Part shown: piece by piece, positions 9,401 through 18,500 of the stretch | Layout of the letters: each line of letters begins with the position of its first letter | Position numbering within the stretch: the stretch's first letter is position 1 | From: Comamonadaceae bacterium 2PF | GTDB taxonomy: Bacteria > Pseudomonadota > Gammaproteobacteria > Burkholderiales > Burkholderiaceae_C | Direction of reading: 5' to 3' | Length of the DNA stretch: 36,938 nt | Assembly (NCBI GenBank): GCA_005502875.1 | Contig: SCMV01000039.1 | Coordinates: 1-36,938 of the forward strand | The notes under the pieces: generated by a model | The model's database searches: none | Told to the model about the DNA's origin: nothing | Seen by the model: only the letters and a program-made list of their open reading frames with translations | Position numbers and translations under genes: made by a program

Positions 9401-9488
9401 CGGACCGTTCGACCCTTCTGCGCGGGCTTCCATCGGCGTGTTCGCCCCGGAGAGCACCAAGCTGATGCATTCGCAGGACATGTACTGA
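6417..9488 (+). CDS. MshQ-type DUF6701 surface protein, head variant 1
   Basis: Large secreted protein of 1023 residues with a signal peptide (RAWLAASLLACAFPAVA, cut near residue 28). The N-terminal 220 residues look like a jelly-roll or lectin-like domain (NPTPYVGFMWNAQF, FVNLTLEDNSVVTLKNC) that I cannot assign to a family. Two tandem modules of about 110 residues follow (about 253-370 and 370-480). Each begins with HHxRV or HHYRV and holds a C-x-N-x-x-C-S pair and a CGMG...P..G..C ending. The rest (about 485-1023) is a DUF6701 region, as in MshQ, with FTYSGQPF, ARNADGGTTLNHDG, SGRLFLSNAFGSG and WSGKAWVLNGDDSC. It resembles the second MshQ-type protein at 15505 in this C-terminal half only. 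MshQ-family proteins are presumed to be exposed, perhaps pilus-tip, adhesins; that role is inference. GGAG lies nine bases before the ATG. Confidence 0.82.
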   Translation: MPQFSRFRSCRAWLAASLLACAFPAVAGLSVYTDWSTLPPVSAANQRTVDFSGASTLANEGASRLTHTSSASTCPKLFGLCLLGTSSGGVSLTSVVTGLLGYSGNSLGLTSGVNSGGNSSAQSTINFVNPTPYVGFMWNAQFVSQNTQFVNLTLEDNSVVTLKNCRESWNPQCVGAYVPQNWIADVFNVLAGWFLGDIVTTYPLYVMYQPSDGKKIKSVQFVSEECRNCGFLSSDTSQTTNIDYLTYVDAAVVPHHLRVSANSNAKAANEDVAYTVTACGNADCSLPYTTGVTGTLTFSGASPSTPSMGFSIPAGPTNSTTVTMQYTGSGTGTVAMSAHTPTPSNTPKVFCGMGATPTSGGTCAITVTPPVHHYRVTTPEASGLTCETVTYTIKACSNDTCSTVLTTGATGTLVLSGATPVNSAGFTTNASGLATVTVRTTTPGAVIASLSGASPTAQNALRCGMGVSPVAGNSCTYTADQTKFKFDVPHHVGGTSQTVVVNALRSVENGARCAAAFATTEKSVAFTCTSASHSGLTGSVALQGNGTGAAMGSCNGSALAHTLKFDSNGQASINLSYAEAGETNITASYSGAGAEASLSMSGTDSFITVPKTLSMVASGPYVAGNAGVTSPATLTVTALNQNDQVMTAFGNELSNPARITVSKTGQSPTGTDANVVDPVIAMNNMASGVATGALRWVEVGTLNLAASLNVGSVYNNAGIAVSGSVSAVGPFVPHRFDVEVTQGCAASGKSAFTYSGQPFTTKVTARNADGGTTLNHDGRSSMSAYFAKAATLSGASSTGSAGSLTGTAIAASDFAKGVATVTPTYAFTTKATAPASITLSAAENSPGTVNSSAGSSGVAQVRSGRLFLSNAFGSGRTALKVPAQLQFWSGKAWVLNGDDSCSVVPNDAVILARYLDSKGASTSAWGSVSATGFTASSGQGNITLSAPTGGATGSIDLAVNLGDTATDASCLSAHPSGGKAQRAWLRGPHGACSGAGPFDPSARASIGVFAPESTKLMHSQDMY

Positions 9489-9534
9489 GGCGCCAATGGC
9501 CGGTCTTCACAGCGTGAAATCTGGCCGGCAAACG

Positions 9535-9565
9535 CCCCTTTGACGCAGCGATACCGCCAAAGGGG
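9535..9565. terminator. Inverted repeat after the first MshQ-type gene
   Basis: CCCCTTTG (9535-9542) and CAAAGGGG (9558-9565) form a perfect eight-base-pair stem with a 15-base loop, in the 149-base gap between the first MshQ-type gene and the mshC-like gene. A smaller hairpin, TTCAC-AGC-GTGAA, lies at 9506-9518. Neither is followed by a T run, so termination would not be of the standard intrinsic type. The gap may also hold a promoter for the minor pilin genes, but none was recognised. Confidence 0.35.
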
Positions 9566-9637
9566 GCTCGGCAGAATCAACGCAAAGGGCCGCCCGCCAA
9601 CCGGGCAGCCCGCCTTGCCACCTGCCCGCCTGTTCCG

Positions 9638-10153
9638 ATGCCCCGTCTGAGAGACACCCCTCGCGCCCGTGGCGTCAGCCAACGCGGCTTCACGATGAAC
9701 GAGCTGATCATGGTGCTCGTCATCGGTGGGGTGCTCGCGGCCTTTGCCGTGCCCAAGCTCATCAGCTTCATGGGCGTGCGAGACGACGCCTGGCGTGACG
9801 CGCTGGCCGGCTCCATGCGCATGGCGCAGAAGTTCGCGGTTGGGCACCGTCGCCTGGTCTGCGCCACGGTCAACAACACCTCGGTGACCCTGCGCATCGC
9901 CAGCGTCAACCCCGCCACCAGCTGCGACACCGACTTGCCTGGCCCCAGCGGCGGCACCGCCTTCGCAACGGCCAGCAACAGCCAGGCCACCACGGTGGTC
10001 AGTGCCGGGAGCTCGCCTGCCGTCGTCCTGTACTTCCAGCCCGACGGCCGGGTCACCACCGACGGCGCCGGCGCCAACGCGGTGGACTGGACCATCACGC
10101 CCACGGCCGCGGCGCCCATCAGCATCCTTGGGGAGACCGGCCATGTGGAGTGA
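9638..10153 (+). CDS. mshC: MshC-like minor pilin (GspH-type)
   Basis: Predicted minor pilin of 171 residues. A long basic leader (MPRLRDTPRARGVSQRG) precedes the cleavage site, and the mature protein starts FTMNELIMVLVIGGVLAAFA with Glu at +5. The following helix reads VPKLISFMGVRDDAWRDALAGSMRMAQKFAVGHRR, which fits GspH/FimT/MshC proteins. A beta-domain follows, with two cysteines (RLVCATV, TSCDTD) and a late YFQPDGRVTTDG motif typical of GspH-like pseudopilins. No clear ribosome site precedes the ATG. Its last 11 bases overlap the start of the next gene. It probably helps initiate or prime the pilus. The C/D/O/P naming follows gene order and size. Confidence 0.78.
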   Translation: MPRLRDTPRARGVSQRGFTMNELIMVLVIGGVLAAFAVPKLISFMGVRDDAWRDALAGSMRMAQKFAVGHRRLVCATVNNTSVTLRIASVNPATSCDTDLPGPSGGTAFATASNSQATTVVSAGSSPAVVLYFQPDGRVTTDGAGANAVDWTITPTAAAPISILGETGHVE

Positions 10154-10619
10154 GCGACACGGCCTTGTCCGCGCGCAGGGCTTCACCTTGCTGGAGACCA
10201 TCGTCGCCATCGTGGTCATCAGTGTGGGCCTGGCGGGCGTGCTGTCGGTCTTCAACGTCAACGTGCGCAACAGCGCCGACCCGGTGGTGCGCAAGCAGCT
10301 CATGGCCGTGGCCGAGGAGATGCTCGAAGAAATCGCGCTGCGGCGCTACAGCGGCCCGACCAAGGAGTCGGACGCCGGGTGTGGTCGCAGCGCTTTCGAC
10401 GACGTGTCCGACTACCACCTCTACCCCGCCAACCGGAAGGTTTGCAACGTCGAGGGGGTTGCGATCGCCGCCCTGGCGGGCTACACGCTCGATGTCACCG
10501 TCACCGATGTCACGCTCGAAGGCGTGCCGGCCAAGCGCATCCAGGTCGAGGTGGCGCGAGGCAACGACGAGGTCACCCTGGTCACCTGGCGGACCGAGTT
10601 CGCCACCCCGACGCCATGA
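10143..10619 (+). CDS. mshD: MshD-like minor pilin
   Basis: Minor pilin of 158 residues. The leader MWSERHGLVRAQG is followed by FTLLETIVAIVVISVGLAGVLSVF with Glu at +5, and then a helix with KQLMAVAEEMLEEIALRRY. This MAxxxxEEI pattern is characteristic of MshD/PilV/GspI-like pilins. The C-terminal domain carries a cysteine pair (AGCGRSAFDD, KVCNVEG) and a beta-rich end. ATG 10143 is chosen because GGGGAG (10130-10135) lies seven bases upstream and the leader length is normal, although the frame is open further 5'. It overlaps the mshC-like gene by 11 bases, and its own stop overlaps the ATG of the next gene, so these minor pilins are tightly coupled. Confidence 0.82.
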   Translation: MWSERHGLVRAQGFTLLETIVAIVVISVGLAGVLSVFNVNVRNSADPVVRKQLMAVAEEMLEEIALRRYSGPTKESDAGCGRSAFDDVSDYHLYPANRKVCNVEGVAIAALAGYTLDVTVTDVTLEGVPAKRIQVEVARGNDEVTLVTWRTEFATPTP

Positions 10620-11461
10620 ACGCTCACCGCCGGGCTGCCGGTTTCACCCTGGTCGAATTGATCGTCGTGCTGGTGCTGATGACCATCATCGGCGGCACGG
10701 TGGCGGTGTTCGTGCGGCCGGCCATCGACGCCTACGCCGACACCCGCAACCGCGTCACCCAGGGCGACATGGGCGACACCGCCTTGCGCCGCATGGTGCG
10801 CGACATCCGCGTGGCGGTGCCCAATTCGCTGCGCACGCCCAGCGAAGCTTGTTTCGAGCTGGTGCCGTCGGTGGCGGGTGGGCGCTACCGCATGGGGCCG
10901 AACGCGGCCAACGACGCCTGGTGGGTCAACACCTCGCAGGCCACCACCGGGTTTGACGTGCTGTCGACGCTGTCGCGGCAGCCGGATGTGGGCGACTTCG
11001 TGGTCATCAACAACCAGAACGGCAACGACGTTTACGCGGGCAGTAACCGATCGGCGGTCAGCGCGGTGAGCGTGCCTTCGGCCGCACAGGGCAAGCTCAG
11101 GCTGAGCATCGCGTCGCTGCAAGTCTCGCCAGGCTACGACGGCGGTCGCTTCCAGGTGGTCAGCCAGAACGAACAGTCGGTGTTCTACATCTGCGAAGGC
11201 GCCGGCGTGAGCGCCGATGGCCGCACGGGCACGGGCGTGCTGTGGCGGCTCAAGCGTGACTTCACCAGCACCTACCCGACCGCCTGCCCCAGCGGCAGCG
11301 GCAAGGTGCTGGCCCGCAACGTCAGCAGCTGCCGCTTCGTGTACGACCCCAACAAGGGCGCCACGCAGCAAAGCGGCTTCGTCTACCTGGAGCTGGGCAT
11401 CACGCGCAATGGCGAGACGGCCACGCTCTCGCACGGCGCGCACGTGCTCAACGTGCCATGA
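10616..11461 (+). CDS. mshO: MshO-like minor pilin (PilW/GspJ-type)
   Basis: Minor pilin of 281 residues, the largest of the set. The leader MNAHRRAAG precedes FTLVELIVVLVLMTIIGGTVAVFV with Glu at +5. The helix is followed by ALRRMVRDIRVAVPNSLR, the pattern of PilW/GspJ/MshO proteins. The large C-terminal domain includes FELVPSVAGGRYR, DVLSTLSRQPDVGDFVVINNQ and a late VSSCRFVYDPNKGATQQSGFVYLELGIT block typical of MshO. ATG 10616 overlaps the preceding stop by three bases (ATGA). The stop at the 3' end overlaps a potential start of the next gene in the same way. Likely role: part of the minor-pilin complex at the pilus tip, possibly presenting an MshQ-type protein. Confidence 0.85.
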   Translation: MNAHRRAAGFTLVELIVVLVLMTIIGGTVAVFVRPAIDAYADTRNRVTQGDMGDTALRRMVRDIRVAVPNSLRTPSEACFELVPSVAGGRYRMGPNAANDAWWVNTSQATTGFDVLSTLSRQPDVGDFVVINNQNGNDVYAGSNRSAVSAVSVPSAAQGKLRLSIASLQVSPGYDGGRFQVVSQNEQSVFYICEGAGVSADGRTGTGVLWRLKRDFTSTYPTACPSGSGKVLARNVSSCRFVYDPNKGATQQSGFVYLELGITRNGETATLSHGAHVLNVP

Positions 11462-11472
11462 GGAGGCCACCC

Positions 11473-11961
11473 ATGCGTTGGATGCCTTTGCCCATTGCGG
11501 CCAGACCTCAGCGCGGTGTGGGCGTGGTGGCGGCCATGTTCGTGCTCGTGGTGCTCAGCGTGCTGGGCGCGGCCATCGCCCGCCTGGGCTGGACCCAGCA
11601 GATCAGCTCGGCCCAGGACATGGACGGCGCCAGGGCCCAGCGTGCGGCCAACTCGGGTGCCGAGTGGGGCCTGTACCAGGCCTTGCGGGGCTCCTGGACC
11701 AGCTGCAACGGCGCTTCGCAGACGCTCACCGCCATGAAAGCCGACCTGGGCATGATCGTCACCGTCACCTGCAACCACGACAGCTACGTCGAGGGTCAGA
11801 CGGGCGCCGGCGATCCTCCGGTCTTCACCGATCGCACCATCAAGGTCTACCGCATCGACGCCGTGGCCTGCAACGCGGCGGTCAGCTGCCCGGATGCCAC
11901 GCGCGTCGGCTCGATCGGCTACATCGAACGACGCCGACAGGTTCAGGCCTCGGATCAGTGA
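11473..11961 (+). CDS. mshP: MshP-like pilus protein (PilX-type)
   Basis: Protein of 162 residues with an N-terminal hydrophobic helix (GVGVVAAMFVLVVLSVLGAAIARLGW) followed by SAQDMDGARAQRAANSGAEWGLYQAL, the PilX/MshP signature. It lacks the Gly-Phe and Glu+5 of classical pilins; the helix starts after RPQRG. Two cysteine pairs (TSCNGAS, VTCNHD; VACNAA, SCPDAT) are visible in the beta-part. ATG 11458 overlaps the mshO stop, but AGGAGG at 11461-11466 is six bases before ATG 11473, so the later start is preferred. The stop is only seven bases from the stop of the convergent GGDEF-EAL gene, leaving no room for a separate terminator. Confidence 0.78.
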   Translation: MRWMPLPIAARPQRGVGVVAAMFVLVVLSVLGAAIARLGWTQQISSAQDMDGARAQRAANSGAEWGLYQALRGSWTSCNGASQTLTAMKADLGMIVTVTCNHDSYVEGQTGAGDPPVFTDRTIKVYRIDAVACNAAVSCPDATRVGSIGYIERRRQVQASDQ

Positions 11962-11968
11962 AGGCGTT

Positions 11969-14900
11969 TCAGTCGGGGGCCACCGGCTGCTGACTGGCCT
12001 GCTCGATGGGGCGCATGGCTTGGGCATGGGCTTCGAGCATGTCCGCGAAGGCCGCTGCAGGCATCGGGCGACCCAGGTGGTAGCCCTGCACCTCGTCACA
12101 GCCGTGGTCGCGCAGGAACTGGGCTTGCGCCTCGGTCTCCACACCCTCGGCCACGATGCCCACCTCCAGCCGGTGCCCCATGGCGATCAGCGCTGCCACC
12201 AGGCGGCTGTCGCCCTGGCTTTGCGGCACCGAGCTCAGGAAGCTGCGGTCGAGCTTGAAGCGGTCCACCGGCAGCTCGCGCAGGTAGGCGAAGGACGAGT
12301 AGCCCACGCCGAAATCGTCGATGGCGATGCCCACGCCCAGCGCGCGCAGCTGCGCCAGCACATCGGCCGCGCGCAGCGACTCGCGCACCACGATGCTCTC
12401 GGTGATCTCCAGCTCCAGCGCGGTCGCGGGCAGGCCGGTGTCGCGCAGCGCGCGTGAGACGGTTTCGATCAAATCGGGCCGGTCCAGTTGCAGCGCCGAC
12501 AGGTTCACCGCGATGCGCAGCGGCCAGCCGCTGAGCTCGCGCCAGCGCTGGGCCGTCTCGCAGGCCTGGCGCAGCACCCACTCGCCCATGGGCACGATCA
12601 GGCCCGTCTCCTCGGCCAGCGGGATGAACTCCGAAGGCGGCACCAGGCGGCCGTTGTGCTCCCAGCGCAGCAAGGCCTCGGCGCCCGTGATGTGGCCGCT
12701 GCGGCAGTCGAACTGGGGCTGGAAGTGCAGGCGCAGCTCCTGGCGCTCCAGCGCGTGGTAAAGGTCGTTTTCCAGCACCAGGGTGTCGACGCTGGGCGCG
12801 TCCATCTGGTCGCTGTAGACCTGCACTCGGTTGCGGCCCTTGTTCTTGGCCTGGTACATGGCCAGGTCGGCGTGGCGCATCAGGGTGATGGCGTCGGTGC
12901 CGTGCGCAGGGTACAGCGCCAGGCCGATGCTGGGCGTCACGCGCAGCTCGTGCGGGCCGATGCGGATGGGCTCGACGAACAGCTCCAGCAGCTTCTGTGC
13001 GACGCGCTCGCCGTCGGCGGCCTCGCCCAGGCTGGTCAGCAGGATCACGAACTCGTCGCCGCCCAGGCGGGCCACGATGTCGGAGGTGCGCATGGCTTCG
13101 CGCAGCCGGCGCCCCACCTCGATGATCACGCTGTCTCCGATGTGGTGGCCCAGCGTGTCGTTGATCTTCTTGAAGCGGTCCAGGTCCAGGAACATCATGC
13201 CCATGGTGCGCTGCTCGCGCTCGGCCGACACCAGGCTCAGGCGCAGCTGCTCTTGCAGCATGTTGCGGTTGGGCAGGGCCGTCAGCGCGTCGTGCATGGC
13301 CATGTGCTGAACCTGGTCCTCGGCCTCTCGGCGAGAGGTCACGTCGTAGGCCATGGCCACGTAGCCGGTCAGCGAGCTGAACTCGTTGCTGATCTCGGTG
13401 ACCAGCAGCTCGGCCACCAGGGGCGAGCCGTCCTTGCGGTGAAGCACCCACTCGGTCGGCACGCTCGACGTCGCCCGCGCCAGGTGGCGCAGCACCTCGG
13501 TGGGGGTGATCTGCTCGCCCAGTCGCATCGACAGCAGGGTCGCGCGCTCGCGCAGCTGCTCCTCGTCAAAGAAGTGCTGAGCCGAGCAGCGTCCCACCAG
13601 CTCGCTGGCTTTGAACCCGAGCAGGCGTTCGCCTGCCGGGTTGACGGTCTGGATCACGCCTTGCAGGTTCAACACGAAGATCGCGTAAGGCGCGTTGTGA
13701 ACGATCACGCGACGCATCTCGTCGACTTCGTTGAGCTGTTTGTGCGCCTCGACGATGGCCCGCTCGGCCGCCTGCTGCGCGCTGAGGTCGCGCACGATGC
13801 CGATGTATTGCTTGGTCCCCTCGTGCTCCATGCAGCTGATGGCCAGGTCCAGCGGGAAGGACTGGCCGTTGGCGCGCTGGCCTTCGGTGCGGCGCCCCAG
13901 GCCGGCCATGCCCACCGGCTGGCTTTGCAGGAAAGACTCGACGCCATGCCGCCACTGCGCCTCGTTGGCGCCGGGCAGCAGCAGCCCCAGGTGCTGGCCG
14001 AGCAGGGCCGCCTGGGAGTGGCCGAAGATGCGGCAGACCGCCTGGTTGACGCTGAGGATGTTGCCCGTCGGGCTGACGGTGAGGATGCCGTCGATGGTGT
14101 GGTCCACCACCGAGCGCAAACGGGCTTCGCTGCCGCGCGCGGACTGGCTCAAGTGGTCCGCCATGGCGGCCGCGCGAGCATGCCGGGTGCCTGCGGCCTG
14201 CAGCAGCGCGAACAGCGCGCCGCTGCCCAGCAGCCCGCCGATCAACAGGGCCAGCGGAAAAGGCTGGCTCAGCGCCGCCACAGGCTCGCGGGTGTACGTC
14301 AGCGTCCAGTGCCGGCTGCCCACGGTCAGGTGGGTGGCGAGTTGGTCGCTTGACTCGGTGCGCGGCCCGGGCTGAAAAGGGTGAGCCGGTTCGGCGCGGG
14401 CGCTGTCGAACAGCTCGGAGTGCTCGGTGGCCAGGGTGTCGTCGATGCGCAGGTGCAGGTCAGACCAGTCCTGGCCGGCCTGGGCCACCAGGTCGGAGAT
14501 CCGGATCACGCCACTGACCACGCCGTTGAAGGCCGCGCGCCGCTCGGACTCGGTGCCCACCGGGGCGCCGTGGCGGTACAGAGGCAGGCGAACCAGCATG
14601 GCCAGGGGTTCCTTGCCGCCCTGGATGAGCCGGATCGGCGGTGAGACCTGGGGGCGGCCGCTGTCGCGCGCGTCTTCCATGACCCGCCTGCGCACCGGCT
14701 CGAAGGCCATGTCGTAGCCAAACGCAGCCTGGTTGCCGGCCATGGGCAGGTTGTAGGTCACTGGCACGTAGTAAGCACGCTCGCCTTCCGGCACGAGTCG
14801 GTAGTCAGGGTAGCGCCCGCGCATCTGGCGCACGAAGGCGTCGCGTTCCGCCAGCGTCACGAGCGGGGCGTACTGAACGGCCAGCAAGGCCGGGTACTCC

Positions 14901-15199
14901 TGTGCCACCTGCAGGGCGCGGTGGTGCGCCTCGAAGGTGGCCAGGTCGACCTGGCCATTCACACGGAACATGGCCTGAAAACTCACCAGCACGTCCATGT
15001 GGTGGTCCACCACCTGCATCAGGTGATGGGTGTAGGCGCGGGTGCGCCCCTCGAACGCGAGGTCGGCTTCCGTCTGAATGCGCTGTCCGGCGTTCATCCA
15101 GCTCCACAGGCTCAACAACACACCCGCCAGCAAGACCAGCCACGAAGCCTGTTTCAGGCGCGTGGAGTCTCGGCGGGTTTCTTGGACATCAGACAGCAT
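11969..15199 (-). CDS. CHASE-PAS-PAS-GGDEF-EAL cyclic di-GMP enzyme
   Basis: Membrane-bound protein of 1076 residues expected to make or degrade cyclic di-GMP. Order: transmembrane helix (about 19-37), periplasmic CHASE-type sensor (about 65-265, with YPALLAVQYAPLV), second helix (about 312-335), two PAS domains (about 365-475 and 500-620), GGDEF (about 630-795) and EAL (about 812-1060). The cyclase motif RLGGDEF is intact (GGDEF at 713) with an RxxD inhibitory site (RTSD) nine residues upstream. The EAL domain has GAEALLRWEH (EAL at 841), AIDDFGVGYSS and VAEGVETEAQ, so it also looks active. ATG 15199 is chosen over 15220 because AAGGA lies five bases before it. It sits in reverse between mshP and the second MshQ-type gene and may supply the ligand of MshE; this is inference. 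It is unlike MshH, the CsrD-type protein of Vibrio. Confidence 0.93.
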   Translation of the reverse strand: MLSDVQETRRDSTRLKQASWLVLLAGVLLSLWSWMNAGQRIQTEADLAFEGRTRAYTHHLMQVVDHHMDVLVSFQAMFRVNGQVDLATFEAHHRALQVAQEYPALLAVQYAPLVTLAERDAFVRQMRGRYPDYRLVPEGERAYYVPVTYNLPMAGNQAAFGYDMAFEPVRRRVMEDARDSGRPQVSPPIRLIQGGKEPLAMLVRLPLYRHGAPVGTESERRAAFNGVVSGVIRISDLVAQAGQDWSDLHLRIDDTLATEHSELFDSARAEPAHPFQPGPRTESSDQLATHLTVGSRHWTLTYTREPVAALSQPFPLALLIGGLLGSGALFALLQAAGTRHARAAAMADHLSQSARGSEARLRSVVDHTIDGILTVSPTGNILSVNQAVCRIFGHSQAALLGQHLGLLLPGANEAQWRHGVESFLQSQPVGMAGLGRRTEGQRANGQSFPLDLAISCMEHEGTKQYIGIVRDLSAQQAAERAIVEAHKQLNEVDEMRRVIVHNAPYAIFVLNLQGVIQTVNPAGERLLGFKASELVGRCSAQHFFDEEQLRERATLLSMRLGEQITPTEVLRHLARATSSVPTEWVLHRKDGSPLVAELLVTEISNEFSSLTGYVAMAYDVTSRREAEDQVQHMAMHDALTALPNRNMLQEQLRLSLVSAEREQRTMGMMFLDLDRFKKINDTLGHHIGDSVIIEVGRRLREAMRTSDIVARLGGDEFVILLTSLGEAADGERVAQKLLELFVEPIRIGPHELRVTPSIGLALYPAHGTDAITLMRHADLAMYQAKNKGRNRVQVYSDQMDAPSVDTLVLENDLYHALERQELRLHFQPQFDCRSGHITGAEALLRWEHNGRLVPPSEFIPLAEETGLIVPMGEWVLRQACETAQRWRELSGWPLRIAVNLSALQLDRPDLIETVSRALRDTGLPATALELEITESIVVRESLRAADVLAQLRALGVGIAIDDFGVGYSSFAYLRELPVDRFKLDRSFLSSVPQSQGDSRLVAALIAMGHRLEVGIVAEGVETEAQAQFLRDHGCDEVQGYHLGRPMPAAAFADMLEAHAQAMRPIEQASQQPVAPD

Positions 15200-15504
15200 C
15201 CGGTTCCTTGTTGGGCGCACGCAGGGGCATTCGCCAAGCGGCGCATGTCGGGCTATCGGCCGGACTGTGGGCCGCTTGATGCCCCGCCTCGGGGGGCGGA
15301 CCCTTGTGCCGGGCAGAACAGGCCCGCCGCGTGGACTGCGTCACGGATCGTCAAAGCCGCCATCGGTCCGATGGAGGGGTGATTCTGTGGAAAAGGTCCG
15401 GAGTGCCTCGGTAAATACGCACTTCGTGAAACGCGCGTCGGTATATCCTGGGTTCAACGTGACCAAGTTGTTGAGGTCACTCCGTGCGACGAGAGGGCGG
15501 CTGG
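15200..15504. promoter_or_regulatory. 305-base divergent region between the GGDEF-EAL gene and the second MshQ-type gene
   Basis: No gene is seen here. AAGGA on the minus strand (15205-15209) is the ribosome site of the GGDEF-EAL gene. Two clean inverted repeats lie on the side of the MshQ-type gene: CCATCG-GTC-CGATGG at 15360-15374, and GTGACC and GGTCAC separated by ten bases at 15459-15480. The second ends 25 bases before the chosen ATG and could be a regulator site or a leader hairpin. An A+T-rich patch with GGTATATCC lies at 15440-15448 and may be part of a promoter, but no well-spaced -35/-10 pair was recognised. Confidence 0.4.
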
Positions 15505-18500
15505 ATGGCTGGAGTTTCCTGGGGTTCGCGCGCCCGCCGCCCGGGTGCGTGGGCCTGGCAAAAGCGGGTCGGGGCGATGCTCTGCCTGTGTTGGCCCCTG
15601 ATGGCTCAGGCGGCGGCGTACCTGTTCCCGGGCAACTTGCCCGCCGGGTGCAGCGGCAGCGCAGGCTCGTACACCTGCGGCGCGGTCACGCTTGCCGCAG
15701 GCGACACGCTCAATGCGGTGGTCTCGCCCACCACCATCTCGTTCACTTCTTTGAACGTGGGCAGCGCCAGCATCAACGCGGCGGGCTCGGCGGCCAACCT
15801 CACGCTCAACGTCAGCGGCATGCTGTCGGCTTCCGCCGGGGCGGTGGTCAAGGCCAACGTCAACGCGGGCAGCGTCTCCAGCAGCGGGGCGGTCAGCTAC
15901 GGCGGCAACCTGGTCACCACGACCGGGGCGGTCACGCTTGGCGCAGGCACCACGGTTGCGGGGGCCCTGCGCACGACCACCGGCGCCATCACCTTGCTCA
16001 CCGGCACCTCCACCACGTACACCACCGTGGGCAGCATCTCTTCTGGTGGCACGGTCACCCTGAACGCGTACAACGGCGTGGCTGGCGACCTCGTCGGCTA
16101 CCTCGTCTCGGCGGCGGGGTACAACAACTTCGGCGGATCGATCACCTCGACGACCACCTACGTGAGCCTGGGCGGCCATGCCACCGTGACCGGCAGCATC
16201 TACTCGCAGACCTACGTCGACACGGGCGGCTACAGCAGCGTTGGCGGCAACATCACGTCCGCGACCTCCTACATCGACACCGGCACGGCCACCTCGGTGG
16301 GCGGCTCGCTCGCGGCGCTGGGCACCTATGTGGACATCCATGGCAGCGCCACCGTGGGCGGCTCCATCAAAGCCGCCTCTTATGTGAGCATGACGACCAA
16401 CAGCAGCGTGGGTGGCAACATCACGGCGCAGAGCACGGTTTACATGGGAACGGGCAGCACCGCAGGCAAGTGCGTGCGCTCCCAGGGTTCGGGCTCGATC
16501 ACCGTGCCATCGGCCACGGCGGTGGGCGGCGCTTGTTGCGGTGTCGGCAGCACCTGCGGCAACACCTGCGTGGTGGGTTCGCCCAAACCACCTGCCTGCG
16601 CCTGGCCTTCGAGCGGCCTGGTGGCCGAGTACCTGTTCGAAGAAAGCAGCTACAACGGCACGCACGGCGAGGTCAAAGACACCTCGGGCAGCAAGCGCCA
16701 CGGCACCATGCTCGGTGGGGTGGCCTCCACCGCCAGTGGCCGCGTCTGCCGGGGCATGCAAGTGCCGCAGAACACCAGCGCCACCGTCCAGGCCTTTGAC
16801 ACGGGCATCGACGTCAACACCATCGGCAGCATCGGCACCATCTCGTTTTGGTACAAATCGATCGCCACCGGCACCGAGCACCGCATGCTGTTCGACGCCA
16901 CCGAATCGGCGTCGGGCAAGTTCTACCTCTACCGCGATGACTCGGGCAGCGGCGTGGACCTCAATGCGCACATCACCGACAGCGGCGGCACCGTTCGCGA
17001 CGTTGACAAGCTCAACACCGTCACCGACGGCGCGTGGGCGCACATCGTGGTGACCTGGCAGTTCAAGTCAGGCGGTGGGCCCATGAAGTTGTACGTCGAT
17101 GGCAGCTTGCAGGACTCGCAGACCTACTCGTCCACCGCCATCAACAACGCCATCGGCCGGCTGGTGTTCGGTGACAACCGCAGCGCGTCTTCCGTTGAGC
17201 TGAACTCGGCATACGGCACCATCGACCAGGTCCGCATCTACGACGCGGAGCTGACCGCCGCCGAGGTCTCGGCGCTCTACGCCGAATCCACCACCTGCAC
17301 CGCCGCCACGCTGCATCACGTCGAGGTGACGATGAACAGCGCCTCGGGCGTGACCTGCAAGGCCGAAGACGTGACCATCAAGGCCTGCGCCAACGCGGCT
17401 TGTTCGACACCCTACACAGGCGGCCTCAACGGCACCGTGAGCTTCACCGGCACGCCCACGGTCACGGGCACCAAAACCTTTGCCATCGCTTCGGGCAGCA
17501 GCACCGCCACGGTGTCGGTGCAGGTCACCACGCCGGGCTCGGTCACGCTGGGCCTGAGTGGCCTGTCCAGCACGCCCTCTGCGGGCAGCGCGCCGTACTG
17601 CGGCCTGGGCACGGCTGCCGCAGCGGGCGGCAGTTGCGTGTTCACCTCGGCCGACACCGGCTTGCTTTTTGATGTGCCACACCACGTTGCCGGCGACACC
17701 CAGTCGGTCACCGTCAGCGCCGTGCGCAAGGCGGACAACAGCCTGATGTGCACCCCGGCCTTCGCCAGCGTCAGCAAGGCCATCCAGTTCAGTTGCTCGC
17801 ACGGCAACCCCAGCACGGGCTTCGTGCCGGTGAGGGTGGCGGGCACCGCGCTCAACGCGGGCAACAACGCGGCTGCGGCTTGCGACGGCACCAGCCGCAG
17901 CGTCTCGCTGGCCTTCAACGCCACTGGCGTGGCCACCACCACCTTCGACTACGCCGACGCCGGCCAGGTGAACCTGAGTGCGTCCTACTCGTCGGGCTCG
18001 GGCAGCGATGCAGGCCTGAGCATGACGGGCTCGGACACCTTCGTGGCCGTGCCCGCCAGCTTCGCTTTCAGCAACGTGACGGCGGGGCCCATCAAGGCGG
18101 GCGCGAGTTTCTCCGCCACCGTGACGGCCCTGAACCGCGCCAACGTGGCCACGCCGAACTTCGGTCGCGAGACCGTGCCGGCCGCGCCCACCCTGGTGTT
18201 CACCAAGCGCCAGCCCACCGGCGGCGGCAGCCAGTCGGGCACTTTTTCGGGCAGCTTGGGCGGCTTCAGTGGTGGCGTGGCACAGGCCCATGCCCTGAGC
18301 TGGAGCGAGGTGGGCAACGGCGACCTGTCGGTCAGCTGGAGCGACCACCTGGGCTCGGGCATCGGTGTCAGCGGCACCACGGGCAGCGGTGCGGCGGGCA
18401 ACGTAGGCCCATTCGTGCCGGCGCACTTCACGGTGACCGCCACGCAGGCCTGCACCACCGGTGCGGCCTTCACCTACAGCGGCGAGCCCTTCAGCATGAC

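Noticed and set aside
7113-9470. A 785-codon open frame on the minus strand under the first MshQ-type gene
   Set aside because: It is an Ala/Gly/Arg/His/Val-rich shadow caused by the GC-biased third codon positions of the real gene. It has no domain, signal peptide or ribosome site.
12488-14353. A 621-codon plus-strand frame inside the GGDEF-EAL gene
   Set aside because: The composition is Val/Gln/His/Ala-rich with no recognisable domain. The minus strand carries intact PAS, GGDEF and EAL motifs.
15700-16470. Repetitive DNA in the second MshQ-type gene as a CRISPR-like or satellite array
   Set aside because: The repeats are short degenerate protein repeats (VGGSI/VGGNIT) without regular DNA repeat units or spacers.
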